64,000 nucleotides of DNA from Trichobilharzia regenti (taxonomy: Eukaryota > Platyhelminthes > Trematoda > Strigeidida > Schistosomatidae): the NCBI GenBank assembly GCA_944472135.2, contig OX235267.1, forward strand, positions 18,707,452 to 18,771,451. Direction: 5' to 3'. The notes beneath the pieces were generated by a model. It was given only the letters and a program-made list of their open reading frames with translations, was not told the DNA's origin and ran no database searches. The position numbers and the translations under genes are program-made. Of the stretch, positions 10,376-20,309 are shown one piece after another; within the stretch, counting starts at the first letter, position 1, and every line of letters begins with the position of its first letter.

Positions 10376-10695
10376 TTTAGAAAATCAAAACAAGTGATTC
10401 AGCGAAGAGACTCTTTTCAACGAATTTATCATCAAGCTGTACAGTCGTATATATATGGTTTATCAGAAGTTATATCCGGTGAGGGAATTGAATCTTAGGT
10501 GTGAATGCATAAAATAATAATAATAATTATCATATGAAGTTCAATTAAAACTAAAATGTTTGTGATTATAATCGTAGTTAAATGTCAAGTGGCAAAGCAG
10601 ATTAATGTCATATATAGAATAATTCATAGGAGGGATAGAACTTGAAAAAGGATGTGCAATTATAGGATTAGTAGACAAATCGAATAGAACTAAAA
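10376..10695 (-). repeat. PLE family A upstream pLTR (partial)
   Basis: Near-identical direct copy of 7396-7715, lying just before the ORF start and so in the promoter position. It is cut at 10695, where the inverted copy begins. Confidence 0.8.
10400..10439 (-). ncRNA. Hammerhead-ribozyme-like motif (PLE pLTR)
   Basis: Same sequence and folding as at 7417-7456, placed in the pLTR upstream of the ORF. Cleavage here would set the 5' end of the element RNA. Confidence 0.4.
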
Positions 10696-11371
10696 CGCTT
10701 GCCAATCCTATTCAGCGCATATGTAGCACTGATACTGTGGAAGATGAGTTATACACTTTGAGGAAAATCCTAATGGAAAATGGATTTCCACCACGTTTTA
10801 TAGATAAGAATACACATTCAAAGCCTACATACGTGACTTATCAACCGCTCCCAAGAAAATACTTTACATGAGCTTAGAATTCAAAGGGGACTTAGCTTCC
10901 GAAATCATGAAACGAAGGATATCACAGTCCCTGAAAAGAACATTCCCTGCTGACTCTCTGAGAATAGCTTTTACTAGCCGACCATTATTGTTCAATAACC
11001 TGAAGGACAAGATCCCAATGTTGACCAACTCTATGTGCGTTTATCAATTCACCTGCTCTTGTGGAGCTAGGTATATCGGTCGTTCGACTCGAGTTTTGTC
11101 CAAGAGGGTGCAAGAACATTATCCTGCATGGCTACGAAAAGGTGGAAGTGGCGCAATAAGAAGCGCGATCATAGAACATCTGGTCGATAATGATCACCCT
11201 ATCTCTATAGCCTCCGCCTTTAAAGTCATCTACAAGACAAAGAGCAATCTACCTAAATCCCTACGTACCCGACTCATCTGTATTGCTGAAGCTTTGGCTA
11301 TCGAAACAGAAAAGCCAGATCTCTGTGTACAGAAAAAGTTCGTTCAACCCCTCCAACTTTCATGGTCTTAA
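10696..11371 (+). pseudogene. Inverted, 5'-truncated copy of the PLE family A ORF (last ~220 residues)
   Basis: Matches the ORF at 7951-10368 from about residue 580 onward. The frame from 10868 to the stop at 11371 is open (M641 to the C-terminus) and differs by only a few residues. Just upstream, near 10830, one base is missing relative to the parent (cctacatacg versus cctacaaaacg), so the join to the linker is frameshifted. It contains a whole GIY-YIG domain but no RT. Confidence 0.85.
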
Positions 11372-11942
11372 TCCCCCTATGCTAAAATATGATAATCCCC
11401 AATCATATTTTAGCTCTACCAATTTTTCATTGTTCATTTTGTCTATTCAATTTGTATACTCTTTCTTATTGAGTCAATTGTTATTATTACTATTCTCACT
11501 TTGAACTGTCCCTGGTATTATTTCACTTGTTCCACTTGTCATTCTAAATCAATTCTTTTTACAACGATAAATTCTATGCTATTAAATTTCACACAATATT
11601 ACGTAACGTTTTTGTTCTATTCGATTTGTCTACTAATCCTATAATTGCACATCCTTTTTCAAGTTCTATCCCTCCTATGAATTATTCTATATATGACATT
11701 AATCTGCTTTGCCACTTGACATTTAACTACGATTATAATCACAAGCATTCTAGTTTTAATTGAACTTCATATAATAATAATTATTATTATTTTATGCATT
11801 CACACCGAAGATTCAATTTCCTCACCGGATATAACTTAGTAAAAAGAAAAAACCATATATATACGACTGTACAGCTTGATGATAAATTCGTTGAAAAGAG
11901 TCTCTTCGCTGAATCACTTGTTTTGATTTTCTAAATGTTACA
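11372..11942 (+). repeat. PLE family A pLTR, inverted copy
   Basis: Reverse complement of 7396-7950, continuing 20 bp further into the ATG region of a next ORF copy (11943-11961). This shows that the RNA template was a tandem element. It carries the ribozyme-like motif at 11872-11911. Confidence 0.8.
11872..11911 (+). ncRNA. Hammerhead-ribozyme-like motif (PLE pLTR, inverted copy)
   Basis: Third copy in the family A insertion, on the plus strand, with the same CAGC/GCTG closing helix, GAAA core box, mini-hairpin and TC. Confidence 0.4.
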
Positions 11943-11971
11943 ATGGGAATTTTCCATGATGTGAATATTTT

Positions 11972-12688
11972 ATCTGTATTCTAGCAGTTTACTTTCTAAT
12001 GCAATTTGTAGAACATTCTTATAAATAAATAATTAATATATTTAGGTGTGAAGATAAAATTCCTGTGCACCACCAATTGCGTTTCTACTAATAAACACTA
12101 GTTTTAGAATCTAAACAGAGTTCATATCGCAATGCCATACACTGTTTTGAAAATTTGGACAACAATCATGACTATGATTTTGTCTCCCTCTATTTATGCA
12201 TTTGCATGATAAATATTATGGTGTCGTAATTTGAAATGTGATACACTAAAATAGTGGTGTGCAAAGAAATACCAACGTTAAAATCTAGCAGGATTCATGC
12301 TTTATATTTACACCATCAGTGTTGATTAGCAACGTTCTAAATGTAGACTATTTTAAATCATAGAACGCTACATTTATTTGTTTTAAACGCATTTAACCTA
12401 AAACCTTTGTATGAAAGATCATCAAATGAAATTTATTTCATCCCGTCTCTGTTTGAATTATAAGCCGATAGCTTTTAATTTTTTGGATTACCCAATTTTC
12501 TTGAAATTTACTAACTGGAGAAGACCTACCTGGGTGAAAAGCACTGATTGATTTGTCACTTAATGCACTGCTAGTAACATATATATTATTTACATTGAAA
12601 ATTCCATTACAAATAATAGTAGTATAAAAGGATTCTGAATACATTTAGCGACTAATTTAGTAGTGAATACAATTGTTTTTGTCAACCA
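11972..12688. other. No gene recognised
   Basis: AT-rich single-copy-looking sequence between the PLE and the small gene at 12732. Short frames here have no recognisable features. Confidence 0.5.
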
Positions 12689-12696
12689 CATAAAAG
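12689..12696 (+). promoter_or_regulatory. TATA-like box of the 12732 gene
   Basis: cataaaag lies about 40 bp before the ATG, so a transcript would have a 5' leader of about 10 nt. This is weak evidence on its own in AT-rich DNA. Confidence 0.3.
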
Positions 12697-12731
12697 AATT
12701 TGACTTAAGCTACTAAGTATTTGATGAAACC

Positions 12732-12979
12732 ATGAAGTATGCATTAGTTTTAATTTTTGCATCATTCATCACATCTTCTGGTAACTTGAACTCATTAATG
12801 AAAGTATGTTCATATTTTAAGCAATAATTACTTTAAACTTCAGTGTGCGCTGCTGAGAAAGTACCCTATATGTCTCAGAATTCCGTCAGATGAATTTATG
12901 AAAGGTTAAGTGATTATGTTTTCAATTTGTCGAATCATTAAATACTTACAGTTCAGGTCTTGATAATTGGGACAAGTAG
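12732..12979 (+). CDS. Candidate three-exon gene for a 51-aa secreted peptide
   Basis: Proposed exons are 12732-12803, 12844-12904 and 12957-12979. Exon 1 encodes a signal peptide (MKYALVLIFASFITSSG, then NLNSLMK) and ends AAA|GTATGT. A 40-nt intron ends in ttcag, exon 2 (C-A-L-L-R-K-Y-P-I-C-L-R-I-P-S-D-E-F-M-K) ends AAAG|GTTAAG, and a 52-nt intron ending ttcag leads to G-L-D-N-W-D-K-stop. All joins keep frame. Introns of 30-50 nt near the 5' end are a known feature of schistosome genes. Using the earlier acceptor at 12951 would instead give a longer, less tidy C-terminus. A possible poly(A) signal aataaa follows near 13207. The mature part would have two cysteines. I recognise no family; function unknown. 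Confidence 0.5.
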
Positions 12980-14710
12980 ATTGCGAAATACATGGCTTCA
13001 CTTTAAAATCCACATAAAATCTCTGTAGCATTATTAATTTTATAGTATATTTTCAATACGTTTAACCACAAATGAGTGAGATAGGATGTATTATGCACAA
13101 CACCTGAAAGCTACTTCAGACATTGTGCCCAGTTTGTGTAACTTGAAGATACTTATAGTAAATCAGGCATCACTGTTGTCTAATTTCTTTCGTGTGGTAA
13201 TATTCAAAATAAAGCTTAAATTTATTAGAATTCCGCTGATGATAATATGATGTTAAGTTGTGTAAAGTTATCTATGCATCTACTGGCGCTTAGAATAAAC
13301 AGATGTTTTGGCATAACCGACAGAGACAATTCTAACTCAATTTATTGCTATGAGAGTTGTTCACAGTTTGCCTATAATAATAATAATAATTTGCTTTATT
13401 CCAAAAACAGTACTAATGATAGAGCAAGGAATTTCCAGCATTCAGCACAATATATAAAACCTAAAGTATTTATCTGCCATTCGAATAAATTTAAAGTCAG
13501 TAAATGTGCAAGTTTCCAAATCAGTAATTAGGATGACTTCTTCATTCAAGTTATTTATCTGTATTTTCAAACATTTTTTAGCTTGTTTTTACGAATTTGC
13601 CCCACAGTACTCTTTATTCATACCTGAACTACGGCCTCTAAATTGAGGTTATTCAGTTTTTAACTTGATTTTCGATCTTTACAATGACTACTTACCTGGA
13701 CAGCCTACAGAAATTCGAAATTAAATGTGAGAAAACGTGTCAGATAACATGACAGCAATGCAACGATTATTTTTACTGATCTGATATAAGGTGTGACATG
13801 TTTCATTATCCCTATGGTGATGAGAACTAAGCTTGTTGAATGATTACCACCTGCTATGATGACTGTGTTTAATACTGATAAATGATCGTTGTTTTTAATA
13901 TTTGACTTTGTGCTAAAGTGTAATAGCAATCTCATGGTAGACATTGGCATCTGTCACTATGATGCCGCAGGTAAGGCGATAAATGAGCTTTCTGAGTTCA
14001 ACTGATGTGAAGTATAGTCTTTGTGGTGTTTTATAAGAGATAAAGCTATGTAGTGTAGTTAATTGAACCTATTTGAAAATGCAAATAAACATAGGTGTAT
14101 CAAACATCACATATGATTTATATGACTATCTGCTTTTTATGTAATTATTCCAGTGCTGGTAGATTGGGAAAATTTTCTTTAACAGGTAAGTCGAGTTGTA
14201 TATGACTGGGCATTTAAATACAGCTATTTAAATAATGTACTTACACTTTACCAGTAATTCATGTTCTAATGCAGTATGTTTGGAAAAATATTTAAAATAG
14301 TAAGACAATCCAGTGTAACAATAATACAAATATTAACTGATTAAGTAAATGACATTATAATATTGTGTTTAATATCCTTGTAGACATCTAGTTTCAAGGC
14401 GAATATCTTTCCTAGAATCAACATCTTTTCTGCCACATTATCATTTAACGAATACGTTTTCATGATAATGTATTTGCTTTAGGCTGGTAGAAAATGAAAT
14501 GAGCATTAACATGTTCCCATATTATTTCAAATTTTATGGCTAATAGTGTGTGAACCATAAATCGCTCATACATGAATCTGACGTATAAAATCTAACTTTA
14601 AATAATCATGTCAAAATCACAGTGTGCTTACAAGATATATTCTCTCATTCCTCAAATTTTATTATTTTTTACAATTTTATTATTCTTACTTTCCGAGTGA
14701 AAGTTTCACT
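12980..14710. other. No gene recognised
   Basis: Contains a possible aataaa for the preceding gene near 13207, an (aat)n run near 13377, and no frame with recognisable domains. The hydrophobic-looking frame at 13705-13950 (minus) has no supporting signals. Confidence 0.45.
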
Positions 14711-14714
14711 ACCA

Positions 14715-14880
14715 GTGTTTCTTATTTTTACAAGGTGGAGCTGCTAGCCTCACGGTCAACCTCCTTCACTTCTGTCCTTACTACTACCTTAGTTTTAGGG
14801 TACGCTGGCCGAGGATCAAACCCGAAACAGGTCCGTATTTGAAGAGCGTCCTACCGCTTAACTGCCAATGCGAAATGCCT
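14715..14880 (-). mobile_element. tRNA-headed SINE, type B (decayed)
   Basis: On the minus strand, ggcagttaagcggtaggac is followed by gggtttgatcctcgg, a degenerate tRNA A box and B box, and then a body similar to the SINE at 27861. SINEs are transcribed by RNA polymerase III and mobilised by a partner LINE. Confidence 0.5.
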
Positions 14881-16149
14881 ATTGAACGAATCATACAAAT
14901 AAGGAATTATTCTGACGCATATTCATTGAATGCATCATCTCGTTGCCTGTAGCACAAGTGATTAATGTTATTTGTACACAAAAGAAGTTGGCGAATGGAA
15001 TAGTTACTTCCGCCATGAAAAGTCAGTTGACTGTTTTAACATTTCCTGGCATATTTGTGAAGTGTCTTACAAACGACTCGTCACCACATCATCACACAGT
15101 CATGTAGAAACAAAATATCCTTAAATATTAGTTTATGAACATTTTTTGAGTACATCAGACCAGTGTTTAACACGTCCATTTAAATAACAGAGTTCGTATC
15201 CTGACTGATATTTCTGATGAAATGACTAACATGTAATTATTCACGTTCTTTACAAAAAAAGAAACCCACCTGCTTTAGTATGTAGTGCCCCTATATTTGA
15301 AATGGTATTAACTTTTCAGGTTTGAAATTTGTGTATATTTTAAGCAAAATTAGATCGAGACTCGAACATATGGTTCATTAAATATGGTCCGCCATGTGAA
15401 AGGTAGACGTATTGCAAATTTCGCTTTCTTACTCGAGTGAGTTCATAACAGGTTTCCGAATGATATATTGCAATCATTTGTTTCAATATAACTCAGATTT
15501 CTACAAATACCAGTCTTATATTTGTAAACATATGCAAATATTATTAATCTGAACATTTAGAAGTTACATATGATTTCATTTGATGTAGCTAATCCTAAGC
15601 ATGTCAGTTCAGCTATAATTCTTTCACCTACCTTCAACTAGTTATTCAACCTGACTATACATGATAACATTTAAGTATTGACATAAATCTTTCAAAAATT
15701 AGTTCCAAAAACAGCAAATTCAACTGAGTTGACAACAAAAATTTAGAAAAGCGAACAAAAATTTTCACATGGACTGTGTAGGAGATCACAGGGAAAATAT
15801 CTTCGGAAAACACATAGTTAATGAATATTAATTACTTACCAAAGTTACTACAAGCCGCCATGAGTGCTGAAATTAATTTGAAAATTAACAGAATTTCAGT
15901 TAGCTTGTTGGCTAATCTAGATGCGGCATTTTCCAAATGATGACTAAGCGAGATTTTCAACAAATAACTGTAATCAGTACTCATATTTCTGCGGACTGGA
16001 ATATATTTGGCTGTAAATAAATACTTCATGCAAGGTGATAATATTAAATGGACTGTGGACCTTTATTTTGGCGTATTAGGTGGAGAATGATGATGAAATA
16101 TTACCACTTTGATCATTCTAAAAGTATGCGCTAACCAACGTATGTGAAT
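14881..16149. other. No gene recognised
   Basis: AT-rich. A minus-strand frame at 15832-16029 ends in S-A-L-M-A-A-C-S-N-F and a GTAAGT donor (15834-15839). It might be another exon-family relic, but its length and start do not fit. Confidence 0.4.
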
Positions 16150-16400
16150 TTTCATAATAATAATATAAATTTTCGAAGTCGTGTTATTACAGTTGATATG
16201 ATTATGAACAATAAATTTTGTTCGAAACATCATCCATTAAATAATAATACTGTTTCACTGTGTGATATACCTAATAAACAAACTAATAGAGAATTACTTA
16301 CTACCACAGTGCCCACGTTTTACAAATATATTAAAATTGACTCAGTCATCATCACAACCCGCATCGAATTAATGTTTTACAAGTGGTTGAAGTCTTTATC
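16150..16400 (+). pseudogene. Decayed coding repeat of unknown type (family R)
   Basis: A reading containing N-N-K-F-C-S-K-H-H-P, then V-S-L-C-D-I-P-N-K-Q-T-N-R-E-L-L is also found, with changes, at 35140-35260 and at 40345-40700. Substitutions leave the residues largely conserved, so it was once coding and is probably from a mobile element. I do not recognise the protein. A PLE N-terminal region is possible. Confidence 0.4.
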
Positions 16401-16465
16401 TCTATGTTATACCCTGAATTCAAGCCAAGCATTTGCGAAATGCTTGTATATTCTCACAATGATCT

Positions 16466-17168
16466 AATCATATTTACATCTCAGTAGTCGTTTTCACACA
16501 GCGACAAGCCTTCTACTTTGGTAATATTTCCAGCGAAATTACCGCTCATGATCACACCAACAGTTGGAAGTGTTTTGCTATTTGATTCACACAAATTGTA
16601 ATCCCACATATAGTAGTCTATCTGTATTTGTTCACTTTTGTGTACTCACAGTTATATTCAAGGTTGTTGACAGTTTTGCTGAGTCACCCTTGTTGCATGT
16701 ATTCAATAGGACCTCAGTGAATCTAAACTCTGTTACGTCTTTTTTGTATTTTTCACATTAGATTTCAGAATACAAACCATATTGTAATCATTGTGGTTGG
16801 TTTTTTCCTCTGCTGTTTCTTTCATTGTTTAGTTTGTTATTGTTTCTGATGTCTTGGTCATAAGGGTAAAGGAGTGAACGAATATAAACGTCTAACTAAA
16901 CGTCATCTCACAGGAATAATTATACAGTAATTTACAAGAAAATTCACCCACAGATGCGCATGCACGGGAAAAAAATAAATTGTGAGTACACAAAAATGAA
17001 CAAATACAGATGGACTGCTATATGTGCGATTACAGTTTGTGTGAATCAAATAGCAAAACAATTCCAACTGTTGGTATGATCATGAGCGGTAATTTAGCTC
17101 GAAATATTACCAATGTAAAATACTTATCACTGTGTGTAAATGACTATTTAAATGTAAATATAATTAAA
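16466..17168. repeat. Foldback element with ~190-bp inverted arms
   Basis: 16466-16655 and 16972-17168 are inverted copies, sharing for example ggtaatattt, accgctcatgatca, ccaacagttgg and acaaatacagat. The spacer is about 320 bp and has no coding signs. The ends are imperfect, so the element is not young. Part of the outer arm recurs near 26380-26430. Confidence 0.6.
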
Positions 17169-18022
17169 TCAATTCATATAAACGTTCATTATAAACATAT
17201 TGTGGACTAATGTAAGTTCACAAGTCCTTTTCTTCAAGATGTTTCTAAATATATCTCTAGGACAAGTGATTTTAAATTGATTCATCACACATTAGTTGGT
17301 ATTATAATACTTTATATAGCTATCTTGAAATTCCTACTGATAATTTGCAGATACGTTATTTATCAGTCTGGCAACAATAACATTAGAAATTTAAGTATTT
17401 GAAAAAGGACTAACACCTAAGTTAATGGAATGGATTCTATTATTTTGTTGCATTTAAATTAGAGTGAATGGAATTTGATAGTTCTATATACTAAGTTTGA
17501 ACTGATGGTTAGTGCGTAAAAGCCACAAAGTATGTCCATCTTTTATCATACTGTGCAAAGCATTTGAAACAATATGATTTTTTTGAAACACGTTCCAAGA
17601 ACTTTATGAATATCTCATAGAACCTCACCTTTTTCTTCCTTGGCTAAGTGGAAAGTAAAAAAACAACTTTGATTCAGTTGTCCATCACATTCTATACATA
17701 AACATTCCATTGAAGTCAAAATGCAAACCCATAAAATGTTTTGATAAGTTACTTCACTTGAGTTTATCTCCAGTATGTTAACATTTGTCTGCAATTTTAC
17801 AAATACTTGTTGGCACGAAACACTATACTGAGTCAGATATGTGCAAACACAATCATTCTATAAAATTGTTATACAAATTCATCTCTGGAAAACAAATAAA
17901 GTACATCTGGGATGATGAACATACATGAGCACATTCATATGAACTGTGGTCGAGATTTGACTGAATAATTCCAATGGGGCGCCGAGTGAGAAGTAGACAT
18001 ATGTAAATTTCGATTAATTTCC
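17169..18022. other. No gene recognised
   Basis: AT-rich. 17815-17930 shares a stretch (actatactgagtc ... caaataaag) with 22650-22760 and is therefore repetitive. No protein match is seen. Confidence 0.4.
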
Positions 18023-18056
18023 CTGAAGAAGTTCGGAACAGTTTGCAGAACGAAAC
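18023..18056 (+). ncRNA. Hammerhead-like core (CTGAAGA - stem - GAAAC)
   Basis: CTGAAGA matches the CUGANGA core exactly. A GTTC...GAAC stem follows, then GAAAC, in the right order and spacing for core, helix II and second core box. Helices I and III are not convincing. Similar CTGANGA-stem-GAAAC stretches occur in 3' regions of animal PLEs, so this is probably a retroelement relic. Confidence 0.4.
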
Positions 18057-18187
18057 GTTAGAATTACTTATTGTAATTTCGGTGAGATTATACAAATAAA
18101 GTTTTTTACATAGATGAGTATGGATGGTGTTAAAGACAGTCATTTTGAAATTCAATTATTGGTTTGTAGGGATTTGGTTGATTGGTT

Positions 18188-18312
18188 ACAGGAATTCATC
18201 ATGAGTTGACATTGGTTAGAGAACCATTGAAAAACCTGCATGGAGTACTGGACACCTGTTTCGTCCTATTTTGGGACTATTTATCGGTACGCACCGTCGG
18301 GGTTCAAACCCA
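18188..18312 (-). mobile_element. tRNA-headed SINE, type C (truncated), head-to-head with the next
   Basis: Minus-strand copy running from the B-box end of the tRNA-like head (ggggttcaaaccc on the plus strand) through the body with ctgtttcgtcctattttggg to the 3' end near gaattcatcatgag. Confidence 0.65.
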
Positions 18313-18351
18313 GGGCCTCCTGGTTACAGAAGCTAGAATTTATGGGCCACT

Positions 18352-18540
18352 GGATCAAGTCCCAGTGGCTTAATGGTATACGAGCTCGCCTTGTAACCAG
18401 GAGGTCCTGGGTTTGAACCCCGATGGGTGCGTACTGATAAAGAGTCCCAAAATAGGACGAAACAGGTGTCCAGTACTCCCTGCAGGTTTTCCAATGGTTC
18501 TCTAACTAATTCAACTCATTATGAAATCCTGTAACAGTGT
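18352..18540 (+). mobile_element. tRNA-headed SINE, type C
   Basis: The head has a good A box (tggcttaatggt) and B box (ggtttgaaccc) with tRNA-like spacing. The body (gagtcccaaaataggacg, ccagtactccc) is the mirror of 18188-18312. Related copies are at 34130, 46995 and 57515. Confidence 0.75.
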
Positions 18541-19327
18541 TTTTGTCTTGTTTTCTTATTTTTTTGTTACAGATTTTATATGTTGACAAAGCAGCGTATT
18601 TATGACTATAATGACTCCAGTAAATTTCTCTAAATTTCTACTTCAAGAACATAAGTTGACATTGAAAGCACATAAAACATCAGAATGGAGAACAGTTTCA
18701 GATTTCGATAAACGATTCCAGACAAATGTATATTGTTAACATGACGTATGCAATCATCAGCAGGACATATCATAAACAGAATGCGTCGATCTCAGTTATT
18801 TCATTTACTGTGTTCATTACTTGAAACCACTGTTACGTTTGTAATCACGACCTAAAGTGTAGTCAACTGGTATTCCACTTTATTGGAAAATAGTGATGAT
18901 TGCCTCCTGATCAGTTTTGGTGTCACTGTTCTTATTCTGCTTGAAGCAAACAGACATGCGGATGGATTACTGAAAATTATGGAGTTGAAATGGACATCAG
19001 CATGGCTCACACTCAATCAAAATGATTAAGAAACTCAATAAAGTAAGTCCTTAATGTATAATTGGTATATGCAAGTAAAATGGGGTTACTCAGTGTTCCC
19101 TAACATCAGAAAACGTTTGTATAATTTCAAGTTTCACTTCTATATTTTGTAAGCAAGTAGGTATTTTTTTTTATAAAATCCTAACGGTTGTCTTCTTGCA
19201 GTTCCATCAAATGTCTTTCTACAACAAATAATTTGATACTGACTTGGCACTCATGAAGTGATACTGCAAAACCCTTTAGGCGCTTTCCTGATATAATAAT
19301 AACATTATGCAGATTATATATATATAT
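18541..19327. other. No gene recognised
   Basis: AT-rich sequence with no frame or repeat that I can name. Confidence 0.5.
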
Positions 19328-19512
19328 TTTTTTGATTTACAGCTTGATTCCACACTGTATTTTCGGTACAAGTATGGAATTTTCAGCATGGATATCGGTA
19401 GCCCAAATTTTACAGGCCGACCATAGATATCAGATGTGCGTCGGTGCGGGCTCGAACCCCGGACCATGTGCATGGTCGGCGAGAGTCCTAACCACTGTGC
19501 CACCGACGCACA
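19328..19512 (-). mobile_element. tRNA-headed SINE, type A
   Basis: On the minus strand it begins gcgtcggtggcacagtggtt (A box), then ggggttcgagccc (B box), then a body containing gctaccgatatccatgctga. It ends in gtaaatcaaaaaaat, an A-rich tail. Five other copies (31508, 32183, 41382, 57790, 60211) have the same length and end, so the family is well defined. Confidence 0.8.
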
Positions 19513-19517
19513 AAGCG

Positions 19518-19589
19518 CTCCCGCGCCGGGAGTCGAACCCGGGCCGCCTGGGTGAAAGCCAGGAATCCTAACCGCTAGACAACGCGAGT
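19518..19589 (-). tRNA. tRNA-Glu (UUC)-like gene, possibly a pseudogene
   Basis: The minus strand folds as tRNA: D arm around tctagcggttagga, anticodon stem CCTGG/CCAGG with loop CTTTCAC (anticodon TTC), variable region, T arm CCGGG-TTCGACT-CCCGG, and acceptor 3' strand CGCGGGA with discriminator G. This is the typical eukaryotic tRNA-Glu sequence. The acceptor 5' strand reads ACTCGCG, giving an A-A mismatch at the first pair and a G-U at the third, next to a (TA)n run. The first bases may have been lost, so it may not be functional. It lies 5 bp from a SINE on the same strand. Confidence 0.7.
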
Positions 19590-20158
19590 ATATATATATA
19601 TATACTCGTATATTTCAAAAGAGGCTGCGAACATAAGCCAAGTGACTGACGCATTTAAATTTGTTCGATTTCACTTGAGATCAACGTAATTTCTTAATTT
19701 CATATTGTAAGCGTCAGCTGGAAGTAAATGTGAATAAATGAAAAAAGATATTTCTAGGAACTCAAAGAGAATAAATGAGCCATAGTAACTCATGATAATA
19801 TAAAAAGCGTGTAGAAGCTCACTCTGGTCCACGGATGCTTAGTGGGAAATCGAAAATATGATTTTGATTTAGCTGTTGTTCATTTTTAACCAAACTATTT
19901 TCAAAGAAAGGTGAAATTCGAATTCATAAAATATTTTGACGAAATATTTTCATTGAGTTTAGTTCCCCTTTGTTAACACAGTTTTGTCTACAAAATGTTT
20001 GACTAGATGATTCATAAAAAATCGAAAGGGAAAACACTACGGAATATTTTGCGCAACACTATACTGTTACATGATAAGGCACTTTTTGATATAATAGAGA
20101 AGGTTTAAGCTCAAGTGGATGATTTGTAATCAATAGTATCCTCTGAGCTGGTTGATTT
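19590..20158. other. No gene recognised; (TA)n microsatellite at start
   Basis: A TA run lies at about 19588-19604. The rest is AT-rich without recognisable content. Confidence 0.5.
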
Positions 20159-20164
20159 AGTTTT

Positions 20165-20197
20165 GAGCTCTCGTCGTCCCCTGGACAACATCTTCAG
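20165..20197 (-). ncRNA. Hammerhead-like motif 3' of PLE family C
   Basis: The minus strand reads CTGAAGA, then a 7-bp stem GTTGTCC-AGG-GGACGAC, then GAGAG. Core and helix II are well formed, but GAGA stands where GAAA is required. Downstream GCTCAA can pair with TTGAGC at 20108-20113 as helix III. Confidence 0.4.
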
Positions 20198-20309
20198 AGC
20201 AATATTTAGCACAAAGTGAAATGGTTTAAATTTCTTCATGAGTAATATAATTGCGTCTCCCGGCAACCATCCTTACATATGTATTGACCATTTTCTATTG
20301 ACTTGGATT

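Larger units (their letters stand above)
7386..11971 (-). mobile_element. Penelope-like element, family A, near-complete with inverted partial copy; 10-bp TSD
   Basis: tgaatatttt occurs at 7386-7395 and at 11962-11971 and is taken as the TSD, so the inserted DNA is 7396-11961. The layout on the minus strand is pLTR (10695-10376), the complete ORF (10368-7951), then pLTR/3' UTR (7950-7396). Fused to the upstream end is a plus-strand, 5'-truncated copy: the last part of the ORF (10696-11371), the pLTR (11372-11942), and the first bases of the next ORF (ATGGGAATTTTCCATGA at 11943-11959). The join near 10695 shares 2 bp between both pieces. Tandem or inverted partial copies with pLTRs are a known hallmark of Penelope insertion. 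Confidence 0.9.

Noticed and set aside
13247..13531. 94-residue frame with an Asn run
   Set aside because: The Asn run comes from an (aat)n microsatellite. No signal, domain or relative.
15832..16029. 65-residue minus-strand frame ending at a GTAAGT donor
   Set aside because: Hydrophobic end and donor are suggestive, but length, start and flanks do not match the exon family.
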